From UBA1494_A sp963973975 (GTDB lineage: Bacteria; Bacteroidota; Bacteroidia; Flavobacteriales_E; Vicingaceae): a stretch of DNA of 9,999 nt. Both the position numbers and the translations under genes were made by a program. The notes beneath the pieces are model-generated. The model had not been told where the DNA came from. It made no database searches and was given only the letters and a program-made list of their open reading frames with translations. The stretch covers positions 1-9,999 of the forward strand of contig CAXBCF010000043.1 in NCBI GenBank assembly GCA_963973975.1. The letters are read 5' to 3'. Below, piece by piece: positions 1 through 8,015 of this stretch; position 1 is the stretch's first letter; each line of letters begins with the position of its first letter.

Positions 1-171
1 TAACTGGTTCCCAACAGAAATTATTTGCTCTGAAAATTATTTTGGACAGGTGTGCTTTTATATTGATCATTTTAGTTGTCTGTTTACCGTCTGTAGGCTT
101 TCGTTTCGGCAGGGTTTAAAATTTTATAAGGAAAGGAAATTTTAAAAAATAATTTTTATTTGGGTGGTAAA
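1..171. other. Intergenic region left of the efflux operon; no gene supported
   Basis: No convincing gene is seen. One plus-strand frame is open from the window edge (codons from base 2) to a TAA at 143-145 and could be the tail of a convergent gene. Its 47 codons show no motif I recognise, and the stretch is too short to judge. The right part is very AT-rich. It carries GGCAGG at 108-113 and GGGTGGTAA at 162-170 just before the hairpin element at 172-238. Similar GGCAGG and GGTGGG words occur near the related elements around 8537-8690, so part of this stretch may belong to that repeat. Confidence 0.4.
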
Positions 172-238
172 GGTGTAAGCTCTTTTGCAATTTTTGGTTT
201 GTGCGTTGGCTTGTGCGAATTGCAAATGTGCTTACACC
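172..238 (+). repeat. Structured hairpin element, copy 1 (covarying stem, conserved loop)
   Basis: A 21-nt left arm (172-192) pairs with a right arm (218-238) with only two mismatches. The outer arms GGTGTAAGC and GCTTACACC are perfect, and the inner arms are GCAATT and AATTGC. Between them TCTTTT (181-186) faces AAATGT (224-229), giving T.T, C:G, T.T and then three T:A pairs. The loop holds TTGTGCG (199-205), TTGGC (206-210) and TTGTGCG (211-217). The same architecture with different stem bases recurs at 8549-8612. The element starts 10 bp beyond the stop codon of the RND pump gene, so it could act as a transcription terminator or 3'-end stabiliser. No clean U-tract follows it on the minus strand. 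Seen directly: the pairing and loop. Inferred: any function. Confidence 0.8.
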
Positions 239-248
239 TGTGTGATGG

Positions 249-3200
249 CTATTTTCTTCTGTTTAATTTCTCTTTTGCTGTGTCCACTAAATAATAGATC
301 ATAGGTACTAAAAACACAGTCAAAATTAAAGATGATAGAAGTCCGCCAATGATTACCCAAGCAAGACCGTTTTTCCATTCGGCTGCTGTTCCTGTTGCCA
401 TTGCAATGGGAAGCATACCAACTACCATTGAAAGCGTTGTCATTAGAATTGGTCGCATTCGTCCTTTTCCTGCTATGATTAAGGCTTCTTTGAAATGTTT
501 ACCTTCTGCTTTTAATTGATTGGTAAAATCAACAATTAGAATAGCGTTTTTTACTACTAAGCCCATTAGCATAATCAAACCCAACAAGGCGAATAAACTC
601 AAATTGCTTAACGATAAGTTCAAAGCGAAAAACGCCCCAATTGCTGCAACTGGTATAGAAAACAAAACTACAAATGGATACACAAAACTGTCATACAGTG
701 CCACCATAATCAGATAAATCAGCAAAAACGAAATCAGCAAAACTGAACCTAATGCTCCAAAACTATCATCTTGTCTTTTGATATCACTACCCCAAGTCAT
801 TTGTATTCCGTTTGGCAATGGATTTTCTTTGAGATATGCTATTACATCATCAGCAACAGTTCCTGATGGTCTGCCTAAAGCATCTGCTGTAAGCGTAACT
901 GCTGGTTGTCGGTCTTTTCGTTCTAATAATGACGGAGAATTGTCTTGCTCAACGCTTGCAAATTGAAAAACTTCAACTGGTATTCCCATTGGATTAATAA
1001 TGGAAAGTTGTTGAATATCTTCAAAATTTTGTCGGCTAAATTCATTTAACCAAATTCGCACAGGATATTCCGTTCCGTTTTCGGTAAGTGTAGCATCGTC
1101 ATTTCCTGTAAAGGCAGTTCGTAGATTCAAACCAACATAAGCGGTTGTTAAGCCTAATCGTTGCATTTTATCTTTGTCGGGAATTATTTTGTATTCGGGG
1201 CTACCTGCTTCAACGGATAATCGAACATTATCCGCACCGGGAATTTTTTCAATTACCGTTTTCAATTCATTGCCTGTTTTCATCACCAAATCCAAATCGC
1301 TACCGCTTAACGTAATTTCAATTGGTGCTGAACGTGGAATTAAACCCAATGCTGCCATTGAATAATTGATACTCGGAAATTTAGTTTTTAAATCTTCCCG
1401 AAGATTTTTCATAAATGTCTCGGTAGGTAAATTATCCAATTCCTTTTTGGATTTTAGTTGAATTGTAAATTCCGTTTTATTTGCTGAACCTACACCTAAA
1501 CTACCAATGCCAGTGCTTGGTCCGCCAATGTTACTAAATACAGTTGCTACTTCGGGTTGTTGAATAATGTATGTTTCAATCTTTTGGGCAATTAAGTTGT
1601 TCTGTTGTATGGATGTGGATTTGTCAAACTCTAATGCCATTCTAAATTTACCTTGGTCTCCTGTAGATATTAATTCTTTACCAATAATTCCTTGTTTCAT
1701 AATGCCTAAAGTCATTGCAAAAAGCACAATAACGATACCTGTAAAAGCTAATTTATGGCTCAAAACCCATTCTAATCTACGACCATACCATTCATTAAAT
1801 TTTTCTAATTGAACTTCAAACCAAAGTAAAAAGCGATTGAAAAAATTGGTAGGTTGTAAATCTTCTTTTTTACCGATACGAGAAGCCATCCAAGGCGTTA
1901 AAGTAAAGCCAACCAATAAACTGGTGAGTGTAGAAGTTATTACCACAACCGAAAACTGCTTTAGCATATCGGCAACAAACACTTGCAGAAAAAGAATAGG
2001 TAAGAAAACTACAACGTCAACTAAGGTGATGGATAAAGCAGCAAAGCCAATTTCCATTCTACCGTCCATTGCAGCAGATCGTTTGTCTTTTCCTTTATCT
2101 AGGTGCTTTTGAATGTTTTCTAAAACTACGGTAGCATCATCTACCAAAATACCAATGATTAAAGACATTGCCAGTAAGGTCATTAAATTTAAAGTGTAGC
2201 CCAAAAGCCACATCACAGCAAAGGCGGTAACTAAAGATGTTGGAATAGCTACCAAAACGATTAATGAATTTCTAAAACTTCTCAGAAATAAAAGCATTAC
2301 CAACGACACCAATAACACCGCTAAGATTAAATCGAAAACAACGGAATTAACGGCTGCAATTGTGTTATCGGTGCTATCGTCTGCAATAATAAATTTTACA
2401 CCCGAACTGGCATTTTGTTGTTCGATGGATTGAAATTTTTCTCGAACGGCTTTTGAAACATCTACTGCGTTTGCATCACCTTGCTTTTTCAGCATTAATC
2501 CAATGCCGTTTTTACCATTGTAGCGACTGATGGAGGTTGTTTCTTTTATACCATCAATTACATCTGCTATGTCTTTTACATAAACTGGACTTCCTAAAAC
2601 AGGCATAGCGACTTGGACATTTTTAATATCCTCAATAGATGTGAATTTTCCCGTTAAACGAACTGAATTACTTTCTTTTTCGGTTTGCACCTTTCCAGCA
2701 GGTAAGTCTAAGCCAGAACGATTAATTGCTTCAACAACTTGAAACATTGAAATTTTATACAATTTCAGTTTGTCCTGATTTATTTTTACTTGTATTTCTC
2801 TTTCCTCTCCACCTAAAACAGTAATCTCTGCTACACCTTTTATTTGTTGAATTTGGGGCAGATAATCATCTTTCATTTTTTGATAAAACTCGGTGGCTGA
2901 CATATCGCTTGTTGCACTGATAGACATTATCGGCAAATCATTGGGCGAAACTTTACTCATTACAGGACTTAAAATATCCTGTGGTAAATCTTTGCGAATG
3001 TTGTCAATGTAGCGTTGTGCGTCTTGCATTGACTTATCCAAATCGGTTCCGTATTTCAGATTGGCTATGATGATAGAAGCATTGGGTAAAGACTTTGTAA
3101 CCAAGTAATCTACACCTTCTAGATTCGATAAAGCATCTTCTATTTTTCGTGAAACAGATGTTTCTACTTCGTTTGGTTCGGCACCAGGGTAAACAGTTTT

Positions 3201-3341
3201 AATTACAACTACGGGCTGATTAAAGTCGGGCATTAACTCGTAACTCAAATTTTTATACCCGATAAAACCTAATAAAGTAAATACGCTGAACAGCACTATT
3301 ATCAGCGAAGGGCGTTTGATTGAAATTTCTGTAATATTCAT
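249..3341 (-). CDS. RND efflux transporter, HAE1 family (AcrB-like inner-membrane pump)
   Basis: This is the inner-membrane, proton-driven pump of a tripartite exporter. At 1030 aa it has the usual length for the hydrophobe/amphiphile (HAE1) family. The first membrane helix lies near residues 11-29. Two large periplasmic loops (roughly 33-333 and 553-860) each precede a cluster of membrane helices. The proton-relay pair is present as D401-D402 in GILVDDATVVLENI, and the partner lysine is K931 in LMGLVVKNAILIVDF, matching Asp407/Asp408/Lys940 of AcrB. It therefore looks intact and functional. The membrane adaptor gene ends 12 bp upstream and the outer-membrane channel lies beyond it, so all three parts are co-transcribed. 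The pump is the last gene of the operon, with a large hairpin starting 10 bp after its stop. HAE1 proteins export antibiotics, dyes, bile salts or solvents. The heavy-metal (HME) subfamily is less likely from the helix-4 motif, but substrate cannot be read from sequence. Confidence 0.95.
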   Translation of the reverse strand: MNITEISIKRPSLIIVLFSVFTLLGFIGYKNLSYELMPDFNQPVVVIKTVYPGAEPNEVETSVSRKIEDALSNLEGVDYLVTKSLPNASIIIANLKYGTDLDKSMQDAQRYIDNIRKDLPQDILSPVMSKVSPNDLPIMSISATSDMSATEFYQKMKDDYLPQIQQIKGVAEITVLGGEEREIQVKINQDKLKLYKISMFQVVEAINRSGLDLPAGKVQTEKESNSVRLTGKFTSIEDIKNVQVAMPVLGSPVYVKDIADVIDGIKETTSISRYNGKNGIGLMLKKQGDANAVDVSKAVREKFQSIEQQNASSGVKFIIADDSTDNTIAAVNSVVFDLILAVLLVSLVMLLFLRSFRNSLIVLVAIPTSLVTAFAVMWLLGYTLNLMTLLAMSLIIGILVDDATVVLENIQKHLDKGKDKRSAAMDGRMEIGFAALSITLVDVVVFLPILFLQVFVADMLKQFSVVVITSTLTSLLVGFTLTPWMASRIGKKEDLQPTNFFNRFLLWFEVQLEKFNEWYGRRLEWVLSHKLAFTGIVIVLFAMTLGIMKQGIIGKELISTGDQGKFRMALEFDKSTSIQQNNLIAQKIETYIIQQPEVATVFSNIGGPSTGIGSLGVGSANKTEFTIQLKSKKELDNLPTETFMKNLREDLKTKFPSINYSMAALGLIPRSAPIEITLSGSDLDLVMKTGNELKTVIEKIPGADNVRLSVEAGSPEYKIIPDKDKMQRLGLTTAYVGLNLRTAFTGNDDATLTENGTEYPVRIWLNEFSRQNFEDIQQLSIINPMGIPVEVFQFASVEQDNSPSLLERKDRQPAVTLTADALGRPSGTVADDVIAYLKENPLPNGIQMTWGSDIKRQDDSFGALGSVLLISFLLIYLIMVALYDSFVYPFVVLFSIPVAAIGAFFALNLSLSNLSLFALLGLIMLMGLVVKNAILIVDFTNQLKAEGKHFKEALIIAGKGRMRPILMTTLSMVVGMLPIAMATGTAAEWKNGLAWVIIGGLLSSLILTVFLVPMIYYLVDTAKEKLNRRK

Positions 3342-3353
3342 TTTTCGCTGATT

Positions 3354-4424
3354 TTATTTAACAGTTACATTTGCCCCATCAAAAAGATTGATGAAGCCAT
3401 TGGTTACAATTACATCACCTTCATTTAATCCACTTGAAACAACTGATTTGTTCTGTATCTTATTTGATATAGTGATGTTTTGCAAAAGGGCTTTGCCATT
3501 TTTCACTATGTAAACTTGTGGTTGGTTTTCAGTGCCTTGTATGGCAGAAGACGGAATGATAATTCCCTTTCCAGACGTTTCGCTTTTGAGTAAAACTTTA
3601 CCAAACATCCCAGATTTTATTTTCAAGTCCGATGTGTTATTTACCGAAAACTGAACAGGAAAACTACTGCCCATATTAGCTTTACTGCCAATCATAGTAG
3701 TTTTACCAGTCAATAAAATTTCAGAATAGGCATCTGCCGAAAGAGAATGGCTTTGATTTAATTTGAACTGGCTTAAATCATTTTCGGGAACATTTACGGT
3801 GAATTTTAAAGTTGAAATGTCCGTTATTTGGAGCAATGGAACGCCCGGTGCAGCAAAAGCTCCTTCTTCACTTAATTTTGCAGTAACAACTCCGTTAAAT
3901 GGTGCTTTGATTGTGGTTTTGTTTATCTGCTCCAACAAAGTTGCTTTCTGAACTTTTGCAGATTTCAAACCTAACTCTGCCTTTTCTAATTGAACACCTT
4001 GAATGGCATCTGCTTTAGCTAAAATGGTATAACGATTTACATCTGCTTCTAATCCTTCTATTTGCACTTCAATAGTTTGCATTTGCAATTTCAGCAATGA
4101 ATTATCCAATTGAATTAAAGTTTGACCTTTACTAACTACACTTCCAACATCAACTAATATGTCGTTGATTTTCCCTTGTAATTCGGCACTTATTTTTGTT
4201 TCCTTGTTGGGCTCAAATGTGCCTGAATAAGAAAATTCTGCGTTCATATTTTCAAGTTGCAATGTATCTACTTGAACATTTATAGCTTGTTCTTTGTCGT
4301 ATTGATACACTTTACTCTGCGTAATTTCCTTGTTTGTTTTCAACTTAATTACCACAATGGCAATTATCGCCAACGGTATGATAACGTATAGCACTTTTTT
4401 TAGGATTGATGATTTTGTATTCAT
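3354..4424 (-). CDS. Periplasmic adaptor (membrane fusion protein) of the RND efflux system
   Basis: This is the HlyD/AcrA-type adaptor that bridges the inner-membrane pump and the outer-membrane channel. It has 356 aa. A single N-terminal membrane anchor (about residues 11-27) has no lipobox cysteine, so the protein is probably anchored by the helix rather than lipidated. The two halves of the lipoyl-like domain are clear: about 76-107 (KISAELQGKINDI, VVSKGQTLIQLD) and 170-201 (TIKAPFNGVVTAKL, PGVPLLQITD). The region between them (108-168) is a short helical hairpin. Beta-barrel and membrane-proximal domains follow. The gene starts 8 bp after the outer-membrane channel gene and ends 12 bp before the pump gene, so translation is probably coupled. 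The short hairpin suggests contact with a TolC-like channel of ordinary length. Family assignment is secure; the substrate is not known. Confidence 0.93.
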   Translation of the reverse strand: MNTKSSILKKVLYVIIPLAIIAIVVIKLKTNKEITQSKVYQYDKEQAINVQVDTLQLENMNAEFSYSGTFEPNKETKISAELQGKINDILVDVGSVVSKGQTLIQLDNSLLKLQMQTIEVQIEGLEADVNRYTILAKADAIQGVQLEKAELGLKSAKVQKATLLEQINKTTIKAPFNGVVTAKLSEEGAFAAPGVPLLQITDISTLKFTVNVPENDLSQFKLNQSHSLSADAYSEILLTGKTTMIGSKANMGSSFPVQFSVNNTSDLKIKSGMFGKVLLKSETSGKGIIIPSSAIQGTENQPQVYIVKNGKALLQNITISNKIQNKSVVSSGLNEGDVIVTNGFINLFDGANVTVK

Positions 4425-4432
4425 TGTGATAA

Positions 4433-5767
4433 TTATTTGGTTGTTGAAATACTTCCTGTGAGTTTTTTTAGTTCTAAATCTGCTTTTAGGTAATCAATTA
4501 CAGTGGATAGATAAGTTTGTTGTGCTTCACGTAAAGCATTGTCTGCAAGTAAAACATCTGTTAAACTTGCCGTTCCTTGTTTCTGTTGAAGAACAGTTTG
4601 CTCATAGATTGTTTGTGCCAATTGGATTTGTTCGGTTGTGGTTTCTACCGTTTTTTTAGCGACTTCTCTTTGAAGTTTGGCATTTTCAACTTGCATATTG
4701 TTTTGCTCGGTAAGCATTCCAAATTGAAGTTCATTGTTTCTGAGTTCAAGCGATTTCTGATTTATTTTTCGCAGTGTAACTGTTCCATTAAATAATGGAT
4801 AAGATAATTGAACACCTGCAAAACCGATCGGATAAAAATCAAGGAAAGAAGCAGGTTGTCCGTTATAACCAAAGCCCGTTGTTCCATATATTCCAACCAG
4901 ATTTAGTGAAGGCAAATACCTTGATTTATTGAGTGTGTTGAGTTCACTCGACAATAAGCGATTTTGAGTTTTTATGATACGAATATCTAAGGTTGATGAA
5001 GATGTGTATTCATTTGTGTTTTGATATTGAATGTTTGCTTCAATTTGCAGATTTTGTTCAATAGAAATACCCATAGCAAATTTCAATGCATTTAAAACCT
5101 GCTCGTATTTGCTTTTGATGGTTTCTTTTTGGGTGGTTAAATGCGATACTTGCAATTTTACCTTGCTAACATCTGTTCCTTTGGCAAGCAATTGTTCATT
5201 GAGCAATTGCATATTTTTCAGAAGTGTTTCTGCATTATTAAGATTACTGTCAATAAATACCGATTGGTGATGCAAGATTTGGGCGTTGTAATACAAATTG
5301 GAAATTTCAAAATAGATTTGCTCCTCCGTTTTTTGATATTGCAAGTCTGTCAATTCCGAAGCAATTTTAGTAGTTTGTATGGCTCCATAAACTTGTGGAT
5401 TATACAAAGGCATTGTGAGTTGCAAGTTTGCGTTTATGGTGTGCGGAACGCCAAACTGCATTGCCCTGAATTCTCCTTCAGGTAGTGCAGGGTTAAGAGC
5501 ATTAACTGGTAAGAGCTGATAGGGTAGGTTTGTAAAATACTTGTAATCGGCATTGGCAGTTACTTTCGGAATTAAATTGGCTTTGACTTCTTTTTCCCTT
5601 TGTTCGCCAATAGCCATATTGTTTCTGGTCATTTGCAGATTTTTGTTATGAACCTGTGCGGTGTCAATACATTGTTGCAAAGTCCAAGTTTGTGCTTGAG
5701 CAGATTGAAAGCCTCCTATTATCAATAATAGAGCAACATAATGTTTGTGAATATTCGCTAACTTCAT
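4433..5767 (-). CDS. TolC-family outer-membrane efflux channel protein
   Basis: This is the outer-membrane exit duct of the tripartite pump. The N-terminus (residues 1-25) is a signal peptide with a hydrophobic core VALLLIIGGF and a probable signal-peptidase I site after SAQA. The mature protein opens with TWTLQQCIDTA, the standard start of the OEP repeat in Bacteroidota, where the first helix is rich in N, L and Q. The rest is mostly amphipathic helix rich in Q, N, T and L, with two beta-strand regions expected to form the barrel (near LQLTMPLYNPQVYG and AGVQLSYPLFNGTV). These two related strands reflect the internal duplication of the family. At 444 aa its length is normal. A cysteine near residue 33 sits inside the helix and is not a lipobox. 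It lies 13 bp after the cupin gene and 8 bp before the adaptor gene. Confidence 0.93.
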   Translation of the reverse strand: MKLANIHKHYVALLLIIGGFQSAQAQTWTLQQCIDTAQVHNKNLQMTRNNMAIGEQREKEVKANLIPKVTANADYKYFTNLPYQLLPVNALNPALPEGEFRAMQFGVPHTINANLQLTMPLYNPQVYGAIQTTKIASELTDLQYQKTEEQIYFEISNLYYNAQILHHQSVFIDSNLNNAETLLKNMQLLNEQLLAKGTDVSKVKLQVSHLTTQKETIKSKYEQVLNALKFAMGISIEQNLQIEANIQYQNTNEYTSSSTLDIRIIKTQNRLLSSELNTLNKSRYLPSLNLVGIYGTTGFGYNGQPASFLDFYPIGFAGVQLSYPLFNGTVTLRKINQKSLELRNNELQFGMLTEQNNMQVENAKLQREVAKKTVETTTEQIQLAQTIYEQTVLQQKQGTASLTDVLLADNALREAQQTYLSTVIDYLKADLELKKLTGSISTTK

Positions 5768-5780
5768 TGGTCAAATTTTT

Positions 5781-6068
5781 TTACTTAATAAGTATTAATT
5801 GACTTTCAATTGTTCCTACAACCCAATGTTTTACCATTGGTTCAATGTTTACAAAGTCACCCGATAATAGTGTTTCTTTTATTCCTTTTTCATTTTCAAA
5901 AATCACTTCTCCTTCAACGCAAATCAAAAGTGCTTGTGTTTTGGTAATATGCTCTTTTAACTTTTCACCTTTCAAAATTTGAATAGCTGTTGCGTTGCCC
6001 AGTTCACTTTTGAAAAAAGAAGTTGCTGAAACTGGTTTTTCTTGTGTGTGTAATTCTTTTATGTTCAT
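5781..6068 (-). CDS. Small single-domain cupin protein
   Basis: This 95-aa protein has no signal peptide and is probably cytoplasmic. Its pattern is that of a minimal cupin barrel: GEKLKEHITKTQALLICVEG (about 34-53) corresponds to motif 1, and LSGDFVNIEPMVKHWV (68-83) to motif 2. Of the usual metal ligands only H40 (motif 1) and H81 (motif 2) are obvious; the second His and the Glu of motif 1 are not in their standard spacing. It may bind a metal weakly or a small molecule instead. Its start codon overlaps the stop of the upstream lipoprotein gene by four bases (ATGA), which implies translational coupling. Similar small cupins are often found beside efflux or stress genes in Bacteroidota, where they may act as sensors or detoxifiers. 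That role is inference; the fold call is moderately firm. Confidence 0.75.
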   Translation of the reverse strand: MNIKELHTQEKPVSATSFFKSELGNATAIQILKGEKLKEHITKTQALLICVEGEVIFENEKGIKETLLSGDFVNIEPMVKHWVVGTIESQLILIK

Positions 6069-6526
6069 TGGAAGTATTGATTGTATGTTGAAAAAGATGC
6101 TTGAAGATCTGTGATAAACTTGTTTGCTTGCTCTGTAGATTCTGCCTTTGACAAAGATTCGATTAATTCAATGTGTGGGTATAACCACTTATGCAATTCA
6201 TCGTGACTTTCACCTTTCATTGTGCAACTTTTTATTAGCCCACTATTTTTTTCTTTGAGTTGAGCAGCCAAAGTTTGATAATCTTGGGATTGGCTTTCAA
6301 TGTGTTGGTTCAAAATTTCTTCTGCTTCAAGGATAAACGGTTTCATTTCTTCATTCACAACCCATTTTTCACCATTATTAAGTTCTATGGCTTCACTTTC
6401 ATCATCGTGATGATGTTCATCCTGTTCTGCAACTTCTTTTTGATTATTCGATTTTTCGTTTGCGGAATTGCCACAGCCAAATAGCAAAAGGCTAAATACC
6501 GATAGTGTTAAGATTACTTTATTCAT
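6065..6526 (-). CDS. Predicted lipoprotein with His-rich segment, possible metal binder
   Basis: This 153-aa protein begins with a short signal peptide ending in the lipobox LLFGC (cysteine 18), so it is predicted to be a periplasm-facing lipoprotein. After a Ser/Asn/Lys-rich linker comes an acidic and histidine-rich patch, DEHHHDDE (about 36-43). The rest (about 55-150) is helical. It carries a striking segment CTMKGESHDELHKWLYPHIE with C101, H108, H112 and H118 spaced along one or two helices, plausible ligands for copper, iron, zinc or a haem-like cofactor. I cannot name the family with confidence. It overlaps both neighbours by four bases (the membrane-protein gene upstream and the cupin gene downstream), a sign of tight co-expression. 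The company of Dps and a metal-style His-rich patch suggests a periplasmic metal-handling or stress-sensing accessory to the pump; this is inference. Confidence 0.72.
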   Translation of the reverse strand: MNKVILTLSVFSLLLFGCGNSANEKSNNQKEVAEQDEHHHDDESEAIELNNGEKWVVNEEMKPFILEAEEILNQHIESQSQDYQTLAAQLKEKNSGLIKSCTMKGESHDELHKWLYPHIELIESLSKAESTEQANKFITDLQASFSTYNQYFQ

Positions 6527-6924
6527 TTCTTTGTTTTATTTAGTTGTTTATTGATAGTGGAAAATGCAATGATTGTGAATACAAGCGTTATCGCAATTCT
6601 GAAAATCATCGCACCTATGGTTTTTGTTTCATAGATACCACCCGAATTAGCGTGAATTTTAAGCCCTATAAATGCAGCTATCAATATGATTGTTGAAATT
6701 CCTAATAAATTAGCTGTCCATTTTTTGCTTTTAACAAATCCATAAGCAGCAAACAAATAAAGAATGCTACTAATGAAATTTGACCAAACTACAAACAGAA
6801 CATAATTGCCTTCTTTGGCTCTGATACCAAACAAATCGAAAATTACAGATGTGCTTAGAAAGAGAGTGAGCAAGCCAAATGCTGTTAGAATTACTGCTGA
6901 TGTATAGAGGACATACTTTTTCAT
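6523..6924 (-). CDS. Small four-helix membrane protein of unknown function
   Basis: This 133-aa protein is mostly hydrophobic, with four likely membrane helices at about 5-27, 41-64, 70-90 and 103-124 and a basic C-terminal tail (INKQLNKTKK). Between helices 3 and 4 lies a short polar loop, KIHANSGGIYETKTIG. Candidate functional residues are H91 and the small-residue patch that follows. I do not recognise a named family. It overlaps the TetR-family gene by four bases at its start and the lipoprotein gene by four bases at its end, so it sits in the most tightly coupled part of the operon. A role in the membrane side of the regulator, lipoprotein and pump system is plausible but unproven. Confidence 0.7.
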   Translation of the reverse strand: MKKYVLYTSAVILTAFGLLTLFLSTSVIFDLFGIRAKEGNYVLFVVWSNFISSILYLFAAYGFVKSKKWTANLLGISTIILIAAFIGLKIHANSGGIYETKTIGAMIFRIAITLVFTIIAFSTINKQLNKTKK

Positions 6925-7511
6925 TTGGATTTTATAAGTGTTAATAATGCAAGTATCATATTATCTCCGTTTCTACTTATGTCAAATTGAAAATTTGCAA
7001 CACGCCATTTAAACATTTGTAATCGAAAAGTTCCCATCACAATATGTGTCAATTCATCGGACGTTATTGAATTTGTGAATGCCTTCTTTTGTTGTCCTTC
7101 CAAAATAATAGGCATCAAATGTTTCATTTTTACAGCCATTATTTTCAGTATAGTTTCGTTGATACGTTGGCTTTCTTCCATTAATCCGTCAGAAAAAACG
7201 GCCACTACAAAATGCGGATGCTTTTTAAAAAATGAAAATTGATTTTGAAATAGTGTAGAGAATTTTTCTTCGGGCGATTGTTCGCTTGAAATTGCATTGG
7301 TATAACGCTCATCCATACTTTGAGCAAGATAATCAAGTAAGGCAATAATTATTTCTTCTTTACTTGTAAAGTGCCTGTAAATGGCACTCTCAGAAAACTT
7401 CATTTCCTTAGCAAGGTTCTTAATTGTTAAACCACTTAATCCCGAAGCAGTCAATATTTTTCCGGCTGCTTCTATAATTTCAAGTTGTCTATCAGAAATT
7501 GCTATTGTCAT
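6921..7511 (-). CDS. TetR/AcrR-family transcriptional regulator
   Basis: This 196-aa protein has the TetR-type N-terminal DNA-binding domain. Residues about 8-57 (RQLEIIEAAGKIL, then LTIKNLAKEMKFSESAIYRH, then FTSKEEIIIALLDYL) give the three-helix domain with the recognition helix around SESAIYRHF. The remaining residues form the variable helical ligand-binding and dimerisation domain, which gives no clue to the ligand. TetR-family proteins usually repress nearby efflux genes and are released when the pump's substrate binds. Here the regulator is inside the operon it may control, downstream of Dps (3-bp gap) and four bases overlapped with the next gene, so autoregulation is expected. A possible operator is the GTGA/TCAC inverted repeat at 8447-8462. 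The family call is firm; the target is inferred from position. Confidence 0.92.
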   Translation of the reverse strand: MTIAISDRQLEIIEAAGKILTASGLSGLTIKNLAKEMKFSESAIYRHFTSKEEIIIALLDYLAQSMDERYTNAISSEQSPEEKFSTLFQNQFSFFKKHPHFVVAVFSDGLMEESQRINETILKIMAVKMKHLMPIILEGQQKKAFTNSITSDELTHIVMGTFRLQMFKWRVANFQFDISRNGDNMILALLTLIKSK

Positions 7512-7514
7512 CTG

Positions 7515-7991
7515 TTATTTTTTTAAGAATGAAGAATACATCCACACTTGCTTTTCCTGAAAACGAATGTAATCGCTCATTAAAGCATTTGTTCCCTCAT
7601 CGTTTGCATCAGTTGCTATTGCAAGAATTTCTCTTTGCATTACGATGATTGTTTTAAATGCTTCAAGAATTTGTTCAACTGCAATCAAACCATCAGAAAT
7701 TTTCTTACTTTCTTTAATAGTTGAGGATTTTGCATATTGAGAATAGCTGTGTTCAGGTGTATGTCCCAATGTTAATATACGTTCAGCTACTTCATCAATT
7801 TTGAGTAATAAATCATTGTAGAGTTCTTCAAATTTCAAATGCAGTTCAAAAAACTTTTCACCTTTAATGTTCCAGTGAAATCCTCTTGTGTTTTGATAAA
7901 AGATTGAATAGTTTGCGAGTAACTCGTTTAATTTATTTGCCAATTCTTCGGATTTGTCTTGGTGTAAACCAATTGAATTTAAATTTTTCAT
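7515..7991 (-). CDS. dps: Dps-family ferritin-like DNA/iron-protection protein
   Basis: Dps forms a hollow dodecamer that oxidises Fe(II) with hydrogen peroxide and stores the iron, limiting Fenton damage in the cytoplasm. The 158-aa length is normal. The ferroxidase residues are in place: H39 in GFHWNIKG, H51 in FFELHLKFEELY, and D66 and E70 in KIDEVAERI, equivalent to His51, His63, Asp78 and Glu82 of E. coli Dps. The N-terminal tail is short and only mildly charged, so direct DNA compaction is less certain than iron detoxification. It is the second gene of the operon, 24 bp after the membrane-protein gene and 3 bp before the TetR-family gene. A Dps gene leading a drug-efflux operon is not the usual E. 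coli arrangement and links the pump to oxidative or metal stress. Confidence 0.95.
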   Translation of the reverse strand: MKNLNSIGLHQDKSEELANKLNELLANYSIFYQNTRGFHWNIKGEKFFELHLKFEELYNDLLLKIDEVAERILTLGHTPEHSYSQYAKSSTIKESKKISDGLIAVEQILEAFKTIIVMQREILAIATDANDEGTNALMSDYIRFQEKQVWMYSSFLKK

Positions 7992-8015
7992 TTTTATGTA
8001 TTTTAAGTTTATTAA

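Noticed and set aside
2..145. Plus-strand open frame ending in TAA near the left window edge
   Set aside because: Only 47 codons are visible, with no recognisable motif and no start in the window; chance open reading is likely in such a short stretch, so it is mentioned only in the intergenic note.
172..238. Interpreting hairpin copy 1 as an attC site because GCTTACACC resembles the GCTTACAAC edge of site A
   Set aside because: The arm lacks the AAC/GTT core, the stem is continuous without the two-box layout, and copy 2 has quite different end bases.
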